In this document: one piece after another, positions 1 through 10,649 of the stretch
Numbering within the stretch: the first letter of the stretch is position 1
Layout of the letters: each line of letters opens with the position of its first letter
Assembly (NCBI GenBank): GCA_015143295.1
Contig: CM026561.1
Location: 45,202,875-45,266,874 of the forward strand
DNA length: 64,000 bases
Reading direction: 5' to 3'
From: Tetracentron sinense
Taxonomy: Eukaryota > Streptophyta > Magnoliopsida > Trochodendrales > Trochodendraceae
Translations under genes and position numbers: made by a program
The notes under the pieces: model-generated
Seen by the model: the letters and a program-made list of their open reading frames with translations, nothing else
What the model was told of the DNA's origin: nothing
The model's database searches: none

Positions 1-727
1 TATTATAGGCGAATTCAACCAAAGGCAAATGCTCTTCCCAACTGCCCTTGAAATCCAACATATATATCCGAAGCATATCTTCGATGATTTGGTTCACTCT
101 TTCGGTTTTTCCATCCGTTTGTGGATGAGAGGCGGTGCTGAAATCAAGTCGGGAACCCATGGCATCCTGAAAACTCTTCCAGAACTTAGACGTGAATCTT
201 GGATCCCGATCTGACATAATACTGACTGGCACCCCGTGCAACCGAACAACTTCTTTGATATATAACGCAGCCAATTGGTTCGAGTTGAACGTGGTCCGGT
301 AAGGTAAGAAATGCGTGGACTTCGTCAAACGGTCCACCACAACCAATATCGCATCTGAGTTTCTTACCCTTTTTGGCAAGCCAACAATGAAATCCATAGA
401 GATGTGCTCCCATTTCCACTCAGGAATAGGGAGAGACTGTAACAGACCCACCGGCCTTAAGTGCTCTGGCTTCGCCTGTTGGCACACCAAGCACCGGGAT
501 ACATACTCTGCAACATCCCTCTTCATGTTCCGCCACCAAAAGTGTCCCTTGAGGTTCCGATACAAGTTTATACCCCCAGGATGCACTGTGTACTTCGAAT
601 GGTGGGCTTCATCCATATTCTCTCTCCGAAGATCCGCATTAGCCGGAACACACAGTCTTCCCCTAAACGTAATAGCACCTCAGCTAGTGAGAGAGAAGTC
701 CTCACTACCCTTGGCAACTTCCTTGTC
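1..727 (-). pseudogene. integrase of element A (C-terminus off window)
   Basis: Would insert the element's cDNA into the genome. Reading leftwards, the minus strand shows the HHCC zinc-binding part (YTVHPGG, then YVSRCLVCQQ near 490), the catalytic core start ISMDFIVGLP near 400, RDPRFTSKF near 195 and TDGKTERVNQIIEDML near 75-120. These supply the D, D and E of the DDE triad. The reading frame changes along the domain and stops interrupt it. The core ends at the window edge around LPLVEFAYN, so the C-terminal domain and any chromodomain are not seen. Confidence 0.88.
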
Positions 728-1570
728 TCAGAAAGCTAACAAGTCAGCATCCGTGGCCTGAAACTCTTTAATCAAATCTATAATGTACGGTCTAACCGTG
801 ATATTTGCCAAAATAAGGCTGCAGACGGAATCATTCACACTGATGTCCAGATTTGCCAAATCTTCCAATAGCTTCCATTCCCGCACTAACATGTGAGCCA
901 ATAGACCTGGAGGTCTTCTACTCAAAGTGTCCGCCACTACATTTGCTTTACCCGGGTGGTATTGGATGGTGCATTCGTAGTCTTTCAAAAATTCCATCCA
1001 ATGCCGTTGCTGTAAATTTAGCTCCTTTTGGGAAAATAGGTACTTGAGGCTCTTGTGGTCCGTGAACACATAGAACTCTTCCCCGCAAAGGTAATGTCGC
1101 CAAATCTTAAGTGCAAACACGACTGTAGCAAGTTCCAAGTCATGTGTGGGGTAATTCTTTTTATGTTCTTTTAATTGCCTTGATGTATAGGCAATGACCT
1201 TCTTGTGCTGCATGAGGACACACCCAAGTCCAATGTGTGAGGCATCACTGAACACCTCATAACCACCATGTTCGGATGGTACCATAAGGACGGGGGCCAT
1301 GGTAAGCCACTTCTTCAGTTTCATGAAACTGATCTCGCACTTATCGCTCCATATAAACTTTGCATTTTTCCTTGTCAGATAAGTGAGCGGTGCTGCAAGG
1401 CTGGAGAAACCATCTACGAATCTCCTGTAATAGCCTGCAAACCCAAGGAAACTGCGTATCTCTGTGACACTCTTGGGCCTCGCCCAACTCATAACTGCCT
1501 CTATCTTCTTCGGATCCACCGAGATGCCTTTCGCAGATACCACGTGGCCTAGGAATGCCACTTCTTCCAA
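728..1570 (-). pseudogene. RT thumb/RNase H of element A
   Basis: A 280-residue open segment holds the end of RT ([28 protein letters not shown]) and a Ty3-type RNase H. The RNase H acidic residues are visible in order: [35 protein letters not shown] and [10 protein letters not shown]. The domain degrades the RNA strand of the RNA/DNA hybrid during reverse transcription. It opens directly after an in-frame TAG that replaces the Trp of the conserved CEFWLE motif at the junction with the upstream RT part. The RNase H itself looks intact. Confidence 0.9.
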
Positions 1571-2413
1571 CTAAAACTCACACTTGCTTAGTTTGGCATA
1601 CAGCTTGTGCTCTCTCAGCATTTCCAAAGCAAGGCGAAGGTCTCGCGTGTGATCTTCCCATGTCTGGGAATATATCAGGATGTCATCGATAAATACTATC
1701 ACGCATCGATCCAGGTATGGTCGGAATACCCGGTTCATCAGCCGGCGTATTCGTGAGACCAAAAGGCATCACCATGAACTCGTAATGCCATACCGAGTCC
1801 TAAAAGCAGTTTTGGGAACATCTTTAGCCTTGATCTTCAACTGGTGGTAACTCGACCGAAGATCAATCTTAAATAAAAATCTCGCTCCCTTTAACTGATC
1901 GAATAGTTCATCAATCCTAGGCAATGGATACCTATTCTTTATAGTGTCCTTGTTCAACTGCCTGTAATCGATGCACATCCGCATCGAACCATCCTTCTTC
2001 TTAACAAATAAAACTGGGGCACCCCACAGTGAGACACTTGGTCGAATGAAACCAAGGCCTTGCATCTCCTCCAACAGAGTCTTCAACTCCTTGAGTTCAA
2101 TCGGGGCCATCCTATACGGAGTCCGGAAGATGGGAGCTGTGCCTGGTGCTAGCTCAATCACAAACTCAATCTCCCTGCCTAGAGGCAACCCTGGTAACTC
2201 CTTTGGAAATACATCTAGGAATTCACTCACGACCGGAATAGTCGAAGAGTCCTTTGCCTCAGGATTCGGTAGGCTCAACGCCGCAAAGCGAGCAATATCT
2301 TTACTTCTCAACCCCCGAAAATGAAATGGCTTCCCCTCTACCAGCTTGAAGAGTACCATCTTCTCAAAACGAGCCACATGGCCATGATTCGCTGCTAACC
2401 AATCCATCCCCAA
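1571..2413 (-). pseudogene. reverse transcriptase of element A, frameshifted
   Basis: Contains the protease-RT linker ([29 protein letters not shown]) and the RT fingers/palm: [29 protein letters not shown] (catalytic Asp of motif A), TAFRTRYG and [11 protein letters not shown] (the two catalytic Asp of motif C). A one-base loss after RYG and a roughly 14-base loss in the MPFGLTN-LMNRVF region shift the frame at 1760-1790, and a stop follows CEF at 1570. It would copy the element RNA into DNA but cannot be made as one protein from this copy. Confidence 0.92.
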
Positions 2414-2643
2414 GATAACGTCGAAGTCCTAAATTCGAGGACGATAAGATCAACTGCCAATTCGTGGCTTCTAACCTGGATTGCACTACCCCTGAAATTA
2501 CGATCTGCCACTACTGTCTTGCCGAGAGGAGTCGAAATGAACAACTCTGGTTCCAATTGACTAGGCTCCATGGAAAAGCCTTGTGAAAAACTCGGTGAGA
2601 CAAATGAATGGGTAGACCTGGTGTCGATTAACACCCTAGCCAA
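2414..2643 (-). pseudogene. aspartic protease of element A, DTRS active site
   Basis: Retroviral-type aspartic protease segment that would cleave the gag-pol polyprotein. The active site reads LIDTRSTHSFVS where the family has D-T/S-G; the Gly is replaced by Arg, which should abolish activity. The downstream hydrophobic-glycine motif is carried by VILGMDWL at the start of the next block. A frameshift near 2425 separates it from RT. Confidence 0.82.
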
Positions 2644-2809
2644 ACATTCATTGACTAGTAAGGTTCCTAAAATTTTAACTAGCTAAGTCAATCCATGCAT
2701 CAACATCATATGTATAGATATATAGATATATAACACCCCATATACGTACACAAGGAATAAGGCATAACATGACAATTGTGGACAATTGAATAACTTTAAA
2801 CGAGTACCT

Positions 2810-4056
2810 TGCACTACATCATCCGATGCAAGTGCATCTCCCTCTGTCAAAGCAAATACTCACCCCTGATTCACCTGGAGAGGCAGAGGTGTAGATTAGG
2901 TAGGCTGGGAGGACACTTGGTATGATCCTGCTGGGCGTGCTAGGGGCCTAATCCCCTGAGACTAGCCTGGCAAATGCCGACTAGGGTAATCTCTGATCAA
3001 GTGGCCTTGGTGACCACAATGGAAACATCCACCCGATGCCCTTTGGTAATCTCCTACCGGATGCCTTTGGCCGCAAGACGTGTAGACTTCATGTGTGTAG
3101 CTCTGAGGGGCTGGAGGTGGAGCTTACCTCGCTGCCTGAGGTGCCACTGGTCGTGGGGCCGGGAGAGCCTAAGGTCGTGGAGCCTGTGGCATGTACTGCC
3201 GTGGAACTGGAGGCGCATAAGATGGCCTCATCGGTGGTGCTGGCCATGTGTACTGATAAGGGCCGGTCCGAGCCCGCCTCTCTGGAGGTGCTGAACTGCT
3301 AGATTGGCTTCTCGCCAAATCCCTCTTCTTAGATATGGCCTCTTAATTAACCTCAATCAACAAGGCCTTGTCCACTACTTCCAAATAAGTAGCATGCCTG
3401 AAAACCGATACGTTCTCCATAATGATGCCCTTGAGCCCTTGCTCAAACCTGCTTGTCTTCATTGCCTCAGTGACAATCATGTAAGTCGCAAAGCGTGATA
3501 GCTCTAAGAACTTGGCCTCATATTGAGCCACCGACATCGAACCTTGCTCAAGGTTGATGAATTCTCTCTCTTTCTTTTCCCATGCTCCAACCATGAAGTA
3601 CTTCTTATAGAAGGTATCCTTGAACTTGTCCTAAGTCCAGGGTTGACCTTGCATGGTCAAACCTCGAGTCCTTAAGGCGGACAACCACCAATGGTGTGCC
3701 TCACCCTCTAGCATGAAAACGGCCCATGCCACTTTCTCTTCCTCTGTCGGAGAGAGGACCGCAAATATCTTCTCCAACTGGAGGATCCAAGCCTCCACAG
3801 CAAGAGGGTCCACACTCCCATGGAAGGATGGAGGCCTCAGTCTCCGGAATGCCTCAACCCCAACTGTACGATATACTGGAGCTGCGGGCGGTGGAGTAGG
3901 TGCCACCAATGATGGTATAGACTGCTGAGCTGCCAGTATGGCGAGTGTCTCAGCAATAGAGCCTAAGACCTGAGAGAGGTCCGGCTACTCATCCTCATCC
4001 CGTGAAGAAGAGGACGCTCTGGTGTGTGGTCTGCGACCCCATGTGCCCCGCCTCAT
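2810..4056 (-). pseudogene. gag of element A with CCHC-like knuckle
   Basis: Gag would form the virus-like particle. The first Met (4056) gives MRRGTWGRRP, matching the MRRGxRG start of the other elements here. Further motifs are EAFRRLRPPSFHG, AEAWILQLEKIF-type and EGEAHHWWLSA (3690-3860), then NLEQGSMSVAQYEAKFLELSRFA (3480-3560), typical of the retrotrans_gag fold. The C-terminal nucleic-acid-binding knuckle near 2975-3035 reads CFHCGHQGHLIRDY, with its last Cys changed to Tyr. Stops near 3980, 3630 and 3300 interrupt the frame. The start was chosen by analogy with elements C, D and E. Confidence 0.85.
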
Positions 4057-4391
4057 GGCTAACGTCCTAAGAACAATAGCATCACATGAGTCAAACTTGG
4101 AACCACAATTTATCACAGCTCCATTTCACAACAGTTCAAGTGGTATTATTGCTACAATACTATCATACATTGCATCATAACCATCAGTGTATACATAATA
4201 GACTAGTGTTCTAGTGTTTCTAAGACCCGTACTTGGTTGAAACAACCATTTAGAGTAAGACTAAAGTTTAGTCTTACACTTGGAACATAACTCACTTCCA
4301 AGTTACTTCCTTCCTAACTTGCTTCCCAACATATGCTCTTGTCAAGCTATGGTACTAGATTCTAAGTGACCCTACGAAACCTAAAGCCTAA
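4057..4391 (-). other. untranslated leader of element A
   Basis: Non-coding stretch between the primer-binding site and gag. No open frame or strong secondary structure seen. Confidence 0.6.
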
Positions 4392-4403
4392 GCTCTGATA
4401 CCA
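4392..4403 (-). promoter_or_regulatory. primer-binding site, initiator Met-tRNA
   Basis: On the minus strand this reads TGGTATCAGAGC, complementary to the 3' end of plant initiator tRNA-Met, four bases inside the 5' LTR. It primes minus-strand cDNA synthesis and fixes the LTR boundary. Confidence 0.93.
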
Positions 4404-5109
4404 CTTCTGTCGTGACCCAAAACCCACCCTACGAGTTAGAGTGAATCTTGGATGACATATCATGACTTACATGACTTGCTTAACAAACCATCCTGCAAAA
4501 TATGCGGAGCATATACCATAGAGGACAATAATAGCGGAAGCATACACAACATGGCACAGCGGAAGACTAACCAAAACCTCTATATATATACATGATCCAA
4601 GTTACACAAAAAGGGAAAACAAAAGTAGGTGCGGACAGGTCCGCCAAAATATAGGAATACAATCTCTCACACTCACCCATAATCACCTAGAATCTACCAC
4701 TTAGTAGTAGCCCTCTACGGGAGGTTCCTCCACAGGTTCTTCAACATACTCCTCCTCCACTCATGGACCAGGAGCACAGATGTCAAAAGGATTCGCCGCT
4801 CCACTATCACCTGCCGACATGAGAAGTAAGGCTGAGCATGGAATACTCAGCGAGTACTAAATACTAACCAACAGTCATAGCATAATAATAACAAAAATAA
4901 GCAGGAAGCAGTTCATATAATAACAGGAAAGTAAGCAGTTTATATTTCATGCTTGCATCATATAAAAGCCGGAAAACTCTTGAAATCATCTTGTGCTTGA
5001 TGTGACTTGAAATACTCATTTCATGCATGAAAACTTTTCGTGTCTGTCTTGCTTGTCTGTCATGCGTGCTTGCTTGGAATTTAAACATGTTCATACAACT
5101 TGTGAGGTA

Positions 5110-5265
5110 CACTTGCGATGGAGGGGAGACCCCTCTTTCAATGAGATGCACTTGCGAGGGAAGGGAGACCCTTCTTTCAATGATATGCACTTGAGAGGTA
5201 AGGGAGACCCTTCTTTCAATGATATGCACTTGTGAGTGAGGGGAGACCCCTCTTTCAATGATGAA
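5110..5265. repeat. 39-bp tandem repeat, four copies, in LTR A
   Basis: Four units begin CACTTG at 5110, 5149, 5188 and 5227, exactly 39 bp apart. Each carries a GGGGAGACCCC or GGGAGACCC core followed by TCTTTCAATGA. The periodicity leaves an accidental repetitive open frame on both strands, which is not a gene. Confidence 0.95.
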
Positions 5266-6189
5266 GGGAGGGAAGTGTAAACTCCTTCATGTGTGATGCT
5301 TGTTCTTGTTCTTGTCAAAAGCGAGGCAAAACATATCTTAAGATATGCCCTACCTCTAATTACTAACCCTTATTCTTAAAAAAACACCGGTAAATCATGT
5401 CATGCATGCCGTGCTCGTGAAATCGTGTACATGCTTTCACTTGGAATTAAATATGACATTGAGATTCAACAAAGTATAGCATAACATTTATTTCAACAAG
5501 TAATTATACATGCCGTTGGAAAAAGGCAATTAAACACACTTTCATAAACCCTAGCAATTTCACACACTTTAAATCATAACTTTCTTGGTTTATAATTCAT
5601 TTTCTTCACCTTGGCATTTCATCAAACATGTGGTGTGTACATTATTGATTAAAGCCTATACCATGCTTTTCTAGATGGGTTTATATTCACAACATACATG
5701 TGTATTCATTATTGGTATAATACCCTTCCCATTTCATTCATCACACACATCCACATGACATCCATCTCCAAACATCCATTCTCACACCACAATCCATCTC
5801 CTATTATGTTCATACTTTAGGAAAAACAAGAAATGAGGGAAGAAAAGAGAGAATATGAGCTAGGAGGGTAGCATATGGTACCGACCTTGAAAAGGCAAGG
5901 AGTCATTCCAAAACATGCATGGAGTCGCTGCCCTAGCTTGAAGAATGTGTCTCTCACTTGCTTGAAGTTGGATTTGAAGAATCCAAGCCTTAAGGTGAGA
6001 TCTAGGGTCCTCAAACTCTTGATTCCTTCTCAAGTGAAAACCCTAGATTAGAATCTCCTCTCTCCCTTTCTCTCAATTTGATGCCTTAGGGTGTATAAAC
6101 CCCTCATGGCTTGGGCAAGCCTTAATAGGCAAGGGTGAAATGCCCAAATGATGAAAAAGCCCTTAATGAAATGCTGCAAAACGCGATAT

Positions 6190-6414
6190 ACTGATCGATC
6201 AGTGGTCAATACCGAGCGATTGGTCGCCTACCGAGCGACCGGTGTTCTTGACCGATCGATCGGTCAAAAACACCCTCTCTGGAATTTTTCCCCATACAAA
6301 AAAGTGCACCAGTCGATAGCTACCGATTGATCGGTTGTGGACCGATCGATCGCTAATATGGACCGAGTGATCGGTTATGGACCTATCGATCGCTCTCGTG
6401 ACCGAGCCATCGTT
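6190..6414 (-). promoter_or_regulatory. phased palindrome array, LTR A
   Basis: Nine 14-bp units related to ACCGATCGATCGGT start at 6190, 6211, 6230, 6251, 6322, 6341, 6362, 6381 and 6401, i.e. steps of 19-21 bp with one larger gap. The units at 6190 (ACTGATCGATCAGT) and 6251 are perfect palindromes. The cluster lies upstream of the putative TATA on the minus strand. Proteins binding it are unknown. Confidence 0.85.
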
Positions 6415-6680
6415 TTTCTGCAGGTTTTGACACTAAGTCTATTTTTTCACCCATTCCTACTACTTGGACTTATCCTACTTCCCTTTTGACCTCTTCTAAA
6501 CATGACTAGGACCCTTGTAAGGCTACGTCATATTAATAAATATTTTATTTAATTATGTAAAGCGTTCTTGCGAAATTTTCAAAGGTTTCCAAATTTTCAT
6601 TTCATGGAATTGGAGATTACAAGGCATCATGCCTTGACACTCATTCCAAGGCATAAAAAAAAAAGTTCCAGGGTTCTACA

Positions 6681-7271
6681 AAAGGGGTAGCAAGGACAAG
6701 TGCTATTCGCACAAAATATTATAACCACAAAATATTATGACTTGTTTGCTAGGGTGTATATATATATAATTTTTTTTTCTCTGTTCATTCCTTTTCTTCT
6801 CTTTTCTTTTCTTTTGTGTGATACATGGCATCATTATTGTAACCCCCGAGGGTGAAGACCAGTGGTCACTTGGACGAATTGTAAACTTGGAGGTCTGAAA
6901 TGCGATTCATTGGCTCCCCTCACTAACGACCGCATGGGTGGGGGTATTCTTTATATTAGCCCATGGGACTAGTCTGAGCTTTCAAGGCGTAGGATATCCA
7001 CGGTATTAAAATTAACACATTCAAAATTATGTCCCATGCGATTTTTTTTTTTCCTTGGTGATATTATTTTGCGACAACTCATTTTTACTTAGCATCTTGT
7101 TATTGTTGAATATCTTCAACTGATACTCCTCTTATAGTATATGTCATTGTGAATGTCCATACATTGAAACTTAGATCTCTCGTTCAAGAATCATTGTCTG
7201 ATAAGTACCTCTCTTATCATCACTATGAACAGATTCGTTGTAGATTACGATGTTTAGTTCATACGTGGACT
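6681..7271. other. intergenic, no gene seen; target of element B
   Basis: AT-rich sequence with a short TA run near 6755 and a T/C-rich tract (6765-6815). No gene recognised. The last part (about 7126-7276) is an open frame that continues beyond element B if the insertion is removed (see findings). Confidence 0.5.
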
Positions 7272-7815
7272 ACTTTTGTAGAGACCCAAAGCTTTCATTC
7301 ATGTCTTTAATTCGATTAACAAGGGTTTAAATGGTCAAAGATGCATTTTAATATATGTGATGCCTTGTTCCTTAATGATCTTAAGTAAAAATTTAAAAAT
7401 GACTAAGTGCAGGAATGTCAGAAATTCTAGAATGGGTGTGGTTTTAGTAAAAACATAAATTGTAGAATTTTGAGAAGATTTTTTTCCCGGAAATGGATGT
7501 TTATAGGTTAAATAAAGGTATGTGATTTTATGAGATTTTATTATTAAGTATAGAGTGGTTAACTCGTCTATCAAAAATCTTACGATGAACGAGATTTTTT
7601 CGTTTTTAGCCTAAAACTGAAAAATGAGATTTTGATTTATAAGGAATTGGATTTTCTAGTATTTTTTATTGAATTCAAAGAGGGGGTACTTTGTTATTTT
7701 AATTTAAAACTTACTTAAATATTTTAAAGTAAAATAAGTATACTGATGGGCTGATGCTGAAGAAGAAAGGGTGCTGATCCTGTTGCTACTGAAGAACAGC
7801 AGGAACTGTGCTAGC

Positions 7816-7962
7816 TGCGATCGATTGCAGGTAAGGTGCGATCGATCGCACACAGTCAAAAATTTCCAGAAGCTCTCGGTGTGCTTTGCGATAGATCACC
7901 ACTTATGTGCGATAGATCTCACTAGAGTGCGATCGATCGCAATGTAAGTGCGATTGATCGCA
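7816..7962 (+). promoter_or_regulatory. phased palindrome array, 5' LTR B
   Basis: Six 14-bp units of the TGCGATCGATCGCA type start at 7816, 7837, 7887, 7908, 7928 and 7949: steps 21, 50, 21, 20, 21 bp. The units at 7837 and 7928 are perfect palindromes; the others differ mostly by CG-to-TG or CA changes. The array ends 55 bp before the TATA box. Confidence 0.9.
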
Positions 7963-8017
7963 GTCGCGCCCAGAATTTTTTAAAAAGTTCAAAAATCAGG
8001 GTTTTGAACCCCTAACC

Positions 8018-8025
8018 TATAAATA
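8018..8025 (+). promoter_or_regulatory. TATA box of LTR B
   Basis: TATAAATA in the context CCTATAAATAGAGG, followed by AGTTTTAGGGTTCTAAAC. The same block occurs at 16858 in the 3' LTR and at equivalent places in LTRs of D and E. It probably sets the RNA start about 30 bp downstream. Confidence 0.8.
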
Positions 8026-9940
8026 GAGGTTCTATTTCGAGAGTTTTAGGGTTCTAAACATTTCTAAACCTAATTTGGCAAAGGAGAGAAGAGAACTTAG
8101 GCTATAAGGAATAAATTGCTTGGAGAGGAAGGAGATTGCTTGAGGATTGCAAGGAAAGCTTGAAGATCTTCCTCAAAGCCTCCTTGAGCGATTTGGATCT
8201 AAGGGAAGGATCCCAAAGGTTAATAACTTTTCAAACTCAACCCTATTTAGATGTTTTGTATGCTTAAATAAGAATATGTATGAATTATCAAGAGATTTAC
8301 GTGAAATGAATGAATTAAGGAATTAAAATATAAATTGAGGATTGATATTATATCTAGTCTAACTCTTGTATTATTATGATTATTGATTTAGCATGATAAA
8401 GAAAATAGATGTTGTTTATTGTTAATTGATATGATTACATTGAATATGAATGCTTAGAAATGATGGAGAATGAGTTCAAATAAAATGATTGTGGAGTATG
8501 AATAAATGAAGATGATGGTAGATGGGCTAAAATGGAGAATGGATGAATTATGAATGTATGGATTTGTGTTGGGTTTGGAAGGGATAAATGTGGTTTATGG
8601 ATGGGTATGTGATGGTTATGAAATATGAAAATGGGAAGGGTATTGCATACATAACTAACGCATGATAGGTGCATGTTGAAATGTCTAAGAACACTAAGTA
8701 TAGAAAATGATGATATTGGAAGGTTTTTATGAGTACAATAAGATATGCTATGATGTATTATGCCTAATAATGATGTTAGAAATGTTAGCATGAACATGAC
8801 AAGATATGAAGTATGTTATGATAAATTATTCTTATTCATGTTGCATGATGATTAATATTCGGATAGGCCAAAACCTAGAGGAAGTTATCCATATCGGGAA
8901 TTCTCTAACTAGGGAGATGTAATTTAGTGGTTTTTTGGCCGAAGATGAAATCTAAATAATGATCGAATTCGGATCTTAATCACGACACTCAATCACAAGT
9001 TCACATGCATAATAGTTTACAATTCTCACGGGTACACGAACATGACACAGACATTGCATGAACACGGACATTGCATGGACACTGGATACTGAAATACAAG
9101 GACAAGTACAAGGACTTTGAACACTGAAATACAAGTATAAGGACAAGGACACTGCATGATTTTATAAGGACCTTGAATTTCAAGTAGCTCCGGTATTCGT
9201 TGATGCTCTCCATGGATTAGATTTTAAATCTTGGATAATTATCATGGACATTTGGGATCTAAGAGCTCTAGGGGCTTACGCTTCTGTTGATGCACATCCA
9301 TGGATCTAAATACAAAGACCTCGATGACTATTTTTATTGAAAAACAAGCATGCATGACATTTATGATACAAGTTCAAGAGTAATACAAGTACATGAGTCA
9401 AGCTAAGTCATGATGTTCATATGTTTCCACACTCTGATTATGTTCATGTTATATTAAACTGCTATTGACTTTATAATTGTTACATGATTTGGATATTGGA
9501 TAAATGCATGTGCTATTGTTGGTTAGTTTGGATATCCGTTGAGTATTCAATGCTCAGTCGACTTGTTATTGTCGTTCAGGTCTAGTGCAAGATCAGGCAA
9601 CTGCTCCTTAAATGAAAGAGGAGTATTTTGAGGAAGTGAAAGAAGGTGATCTTTAGGTTGATGGAGCCCGGGATCCTGACCGGTTCCCGTATTACTAGTT
9701 TATTTCCAGTTTCAGTTTTGTTGAATGACAACTTGTAATAGACTTGAGACTTATTAGTAGATGTTACTTTAGTTTATGTTATACATTTTGGATATATTAG
9801 TTGACAATATTTGGATGAATTTTTTTATATTAAAAGAAATTTTATAGTTACTATTTTAGGGAGTATTATCTTTTAGTTCCGCCTTATTGCTATCGAGGTT
9901 AAGTAGGGATAAGTAATGTAGCGGACCATGGAACAGGAAG

Positions 9941-10649
9941 TTGTACGAGAGGATACCAAGAGGGCCATGGAACAGGAAGTGGTGGAGGAGGCTCTCCTGA
10001 TGATGATGGTCCACCGGATATGAGCTGTATACTGGAGACTATTGCTACTGCTATCACCCAGCAGACTACACTCTTAGCAGTTGAGAAGGTGAGGCAGAAA
10101 AGGAAGGCCGATGTTCATCCACCCCGGCATAATAGAGTGGAAGCTTTTAGGAGAATGAGTCTTCCAGCCTTCTATGGTAATATAGATCCCGCAGTTGCCG
10201 AGTTGTGGATCATGCAACTAGAGAAGATTTTCTTTGTGCTCGAGCCCATCGATGAGTAGAGGGTAAAATTGGCCTCTTTCGTCATGGAATGTGAGGCTGA
10301 ACATTGCTGGAGTGCCACATCTAGGCAAAGGAACGAAGTGTGAGCCGGGCAAGGGTGGATTTGGGGAGAGTTCCTCGACATCTTTTACGAGAGATACTTC
10401 TCGGTGTTTGTGAGAGATCAGAAGGAGATTGAATTCTCTACTTTAGAGCATGGGAGTATATCAGTGGCCAAGTATGAGGCCAAGTTCGTGGAGCTTTCTA
10501 GGTTCGCTCCTCACTTGATCGCCACGGAGAGAATGAAGGCAAATAGGTTTGAGTGAGGTTTGAAGGATTTTATCCGGGAGAAGGTTTCGATACTTCAGAT
10601 CGAAACATGTAGGGATGTGTGCCAGTGTGCCTTGCTAGCTGAGAAGAAT
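9941..10649 (+). pseudogene. gag N-terminal part of element B
   Basis: Recognisable from GYQEGHGTGSGGG-like residues onward. It has MSCILETIATAITQQTTLL and HNRVEAFRRMSLPAFYGN (10020-10180), LWIMQLEKIFFVLEP, then after stops EFLDIFYERYFSVFVRDQ and SISVAKYEAKFVELSRF (10370-10510). In-frame stops lie at 10257, 10340 and 10555. CATGGAACAGGAAG occurs twice, at the LTR junction (9927) and 38 bp later, marking a rearranged 5' end; the true start codon is lost. The block is cut at AGAAGAATTT by a 1.5-kb insertion. Confidence 0.85.

Larger units (their letters stand above)
1..6680 (-). mobile_element. Ty3/gypsy chromovirus A, partial (3' end off window)
   Basis: Minus-strand LTR retrotransposon read right to left: 5' LTR (4408-6680), Met-tRNA primer site, gag, protease, RT, RNase H and integrase, which runs off the left edge. 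The order PR-RT-RH-INT defines Ty3/gypsy; the close match of its pol to the chromodomain-bearing elements elsewhere in the window puts it with Tekay/Del-like chromoviruses (inference, since its own C-terminus is not visible). Coding is broken by an in-frame stop in RT, two small deletions around the RT palm and stops in gag, so it is a decayed copy. No target-site duplication can be checked because the other LTR is missing; the five bases right of the LTR are AAAGG. Confidence 0.93.
4408..6680 (-). repeat. 5' LTR of element A
   Basis: 2273-bp LTR. On the minus strand it starts TGTAGAACCC and ends TCACGACA, i.e. the TG...CA form. It contains a phased palindrome cluster (6190-6414), a TATA-like TATTAAG near 6122-6127 on the minus strand, and a 39-bp tandem repeat downstream. 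Its end resembles the ends of the LTRs of element C and of the solo LTR at 38487 (GGGTCGCGACA or GGGTCGCAACA). Confidence 0.92.
7277..9927 (+). repeat. 5' LTR of element B, 3' end deleted
   Basis: Aligns along its length to the 3' LTR at 16114, but stops at GCGGACC and lacks the last ~45 bp (the part ending GGGGTCGTTACA). The sequence then jumps straight into gag. Contains palindrome array, TATA box and a TTTAGGG-containing start region. Confidence 0.93.

Noticed and set aside
315-761. 148-aa plus-strand frame
   Set aside because: Antisense shadow of the element A integrase on the minus strand.
4392-4403. tRNA gene at the TGGTATCAGAGC sites
   Set aside because: Only the 12-base tRNA-complementary primer sites of retrotransposons; no tRNA body nearby.
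4864-5318. 121-aa and 75-aa repetitive open frames with a repeating ERRVSLTSQ-like motif
   Set aside because: Produced by the 39-bp (13-codon) tandem repeat in LTR A, which stays open in several frames; not a gene.
6190-6414. Regular short repeats with unique spacers, CRISPR-like
   Set aside because: Units are palindromic 14-mers with 6-7-bp spacers inside a plant LTR promoter; no cas genes, wrong unit and spacer size.
8435-8797. 120-aa minus frame, similar to one at 17257-17625
   Set aside because: Both lie at the same place in the two LTRs of element B and are Ile/His/Ser-rich chance frames; no codon constraint evident.
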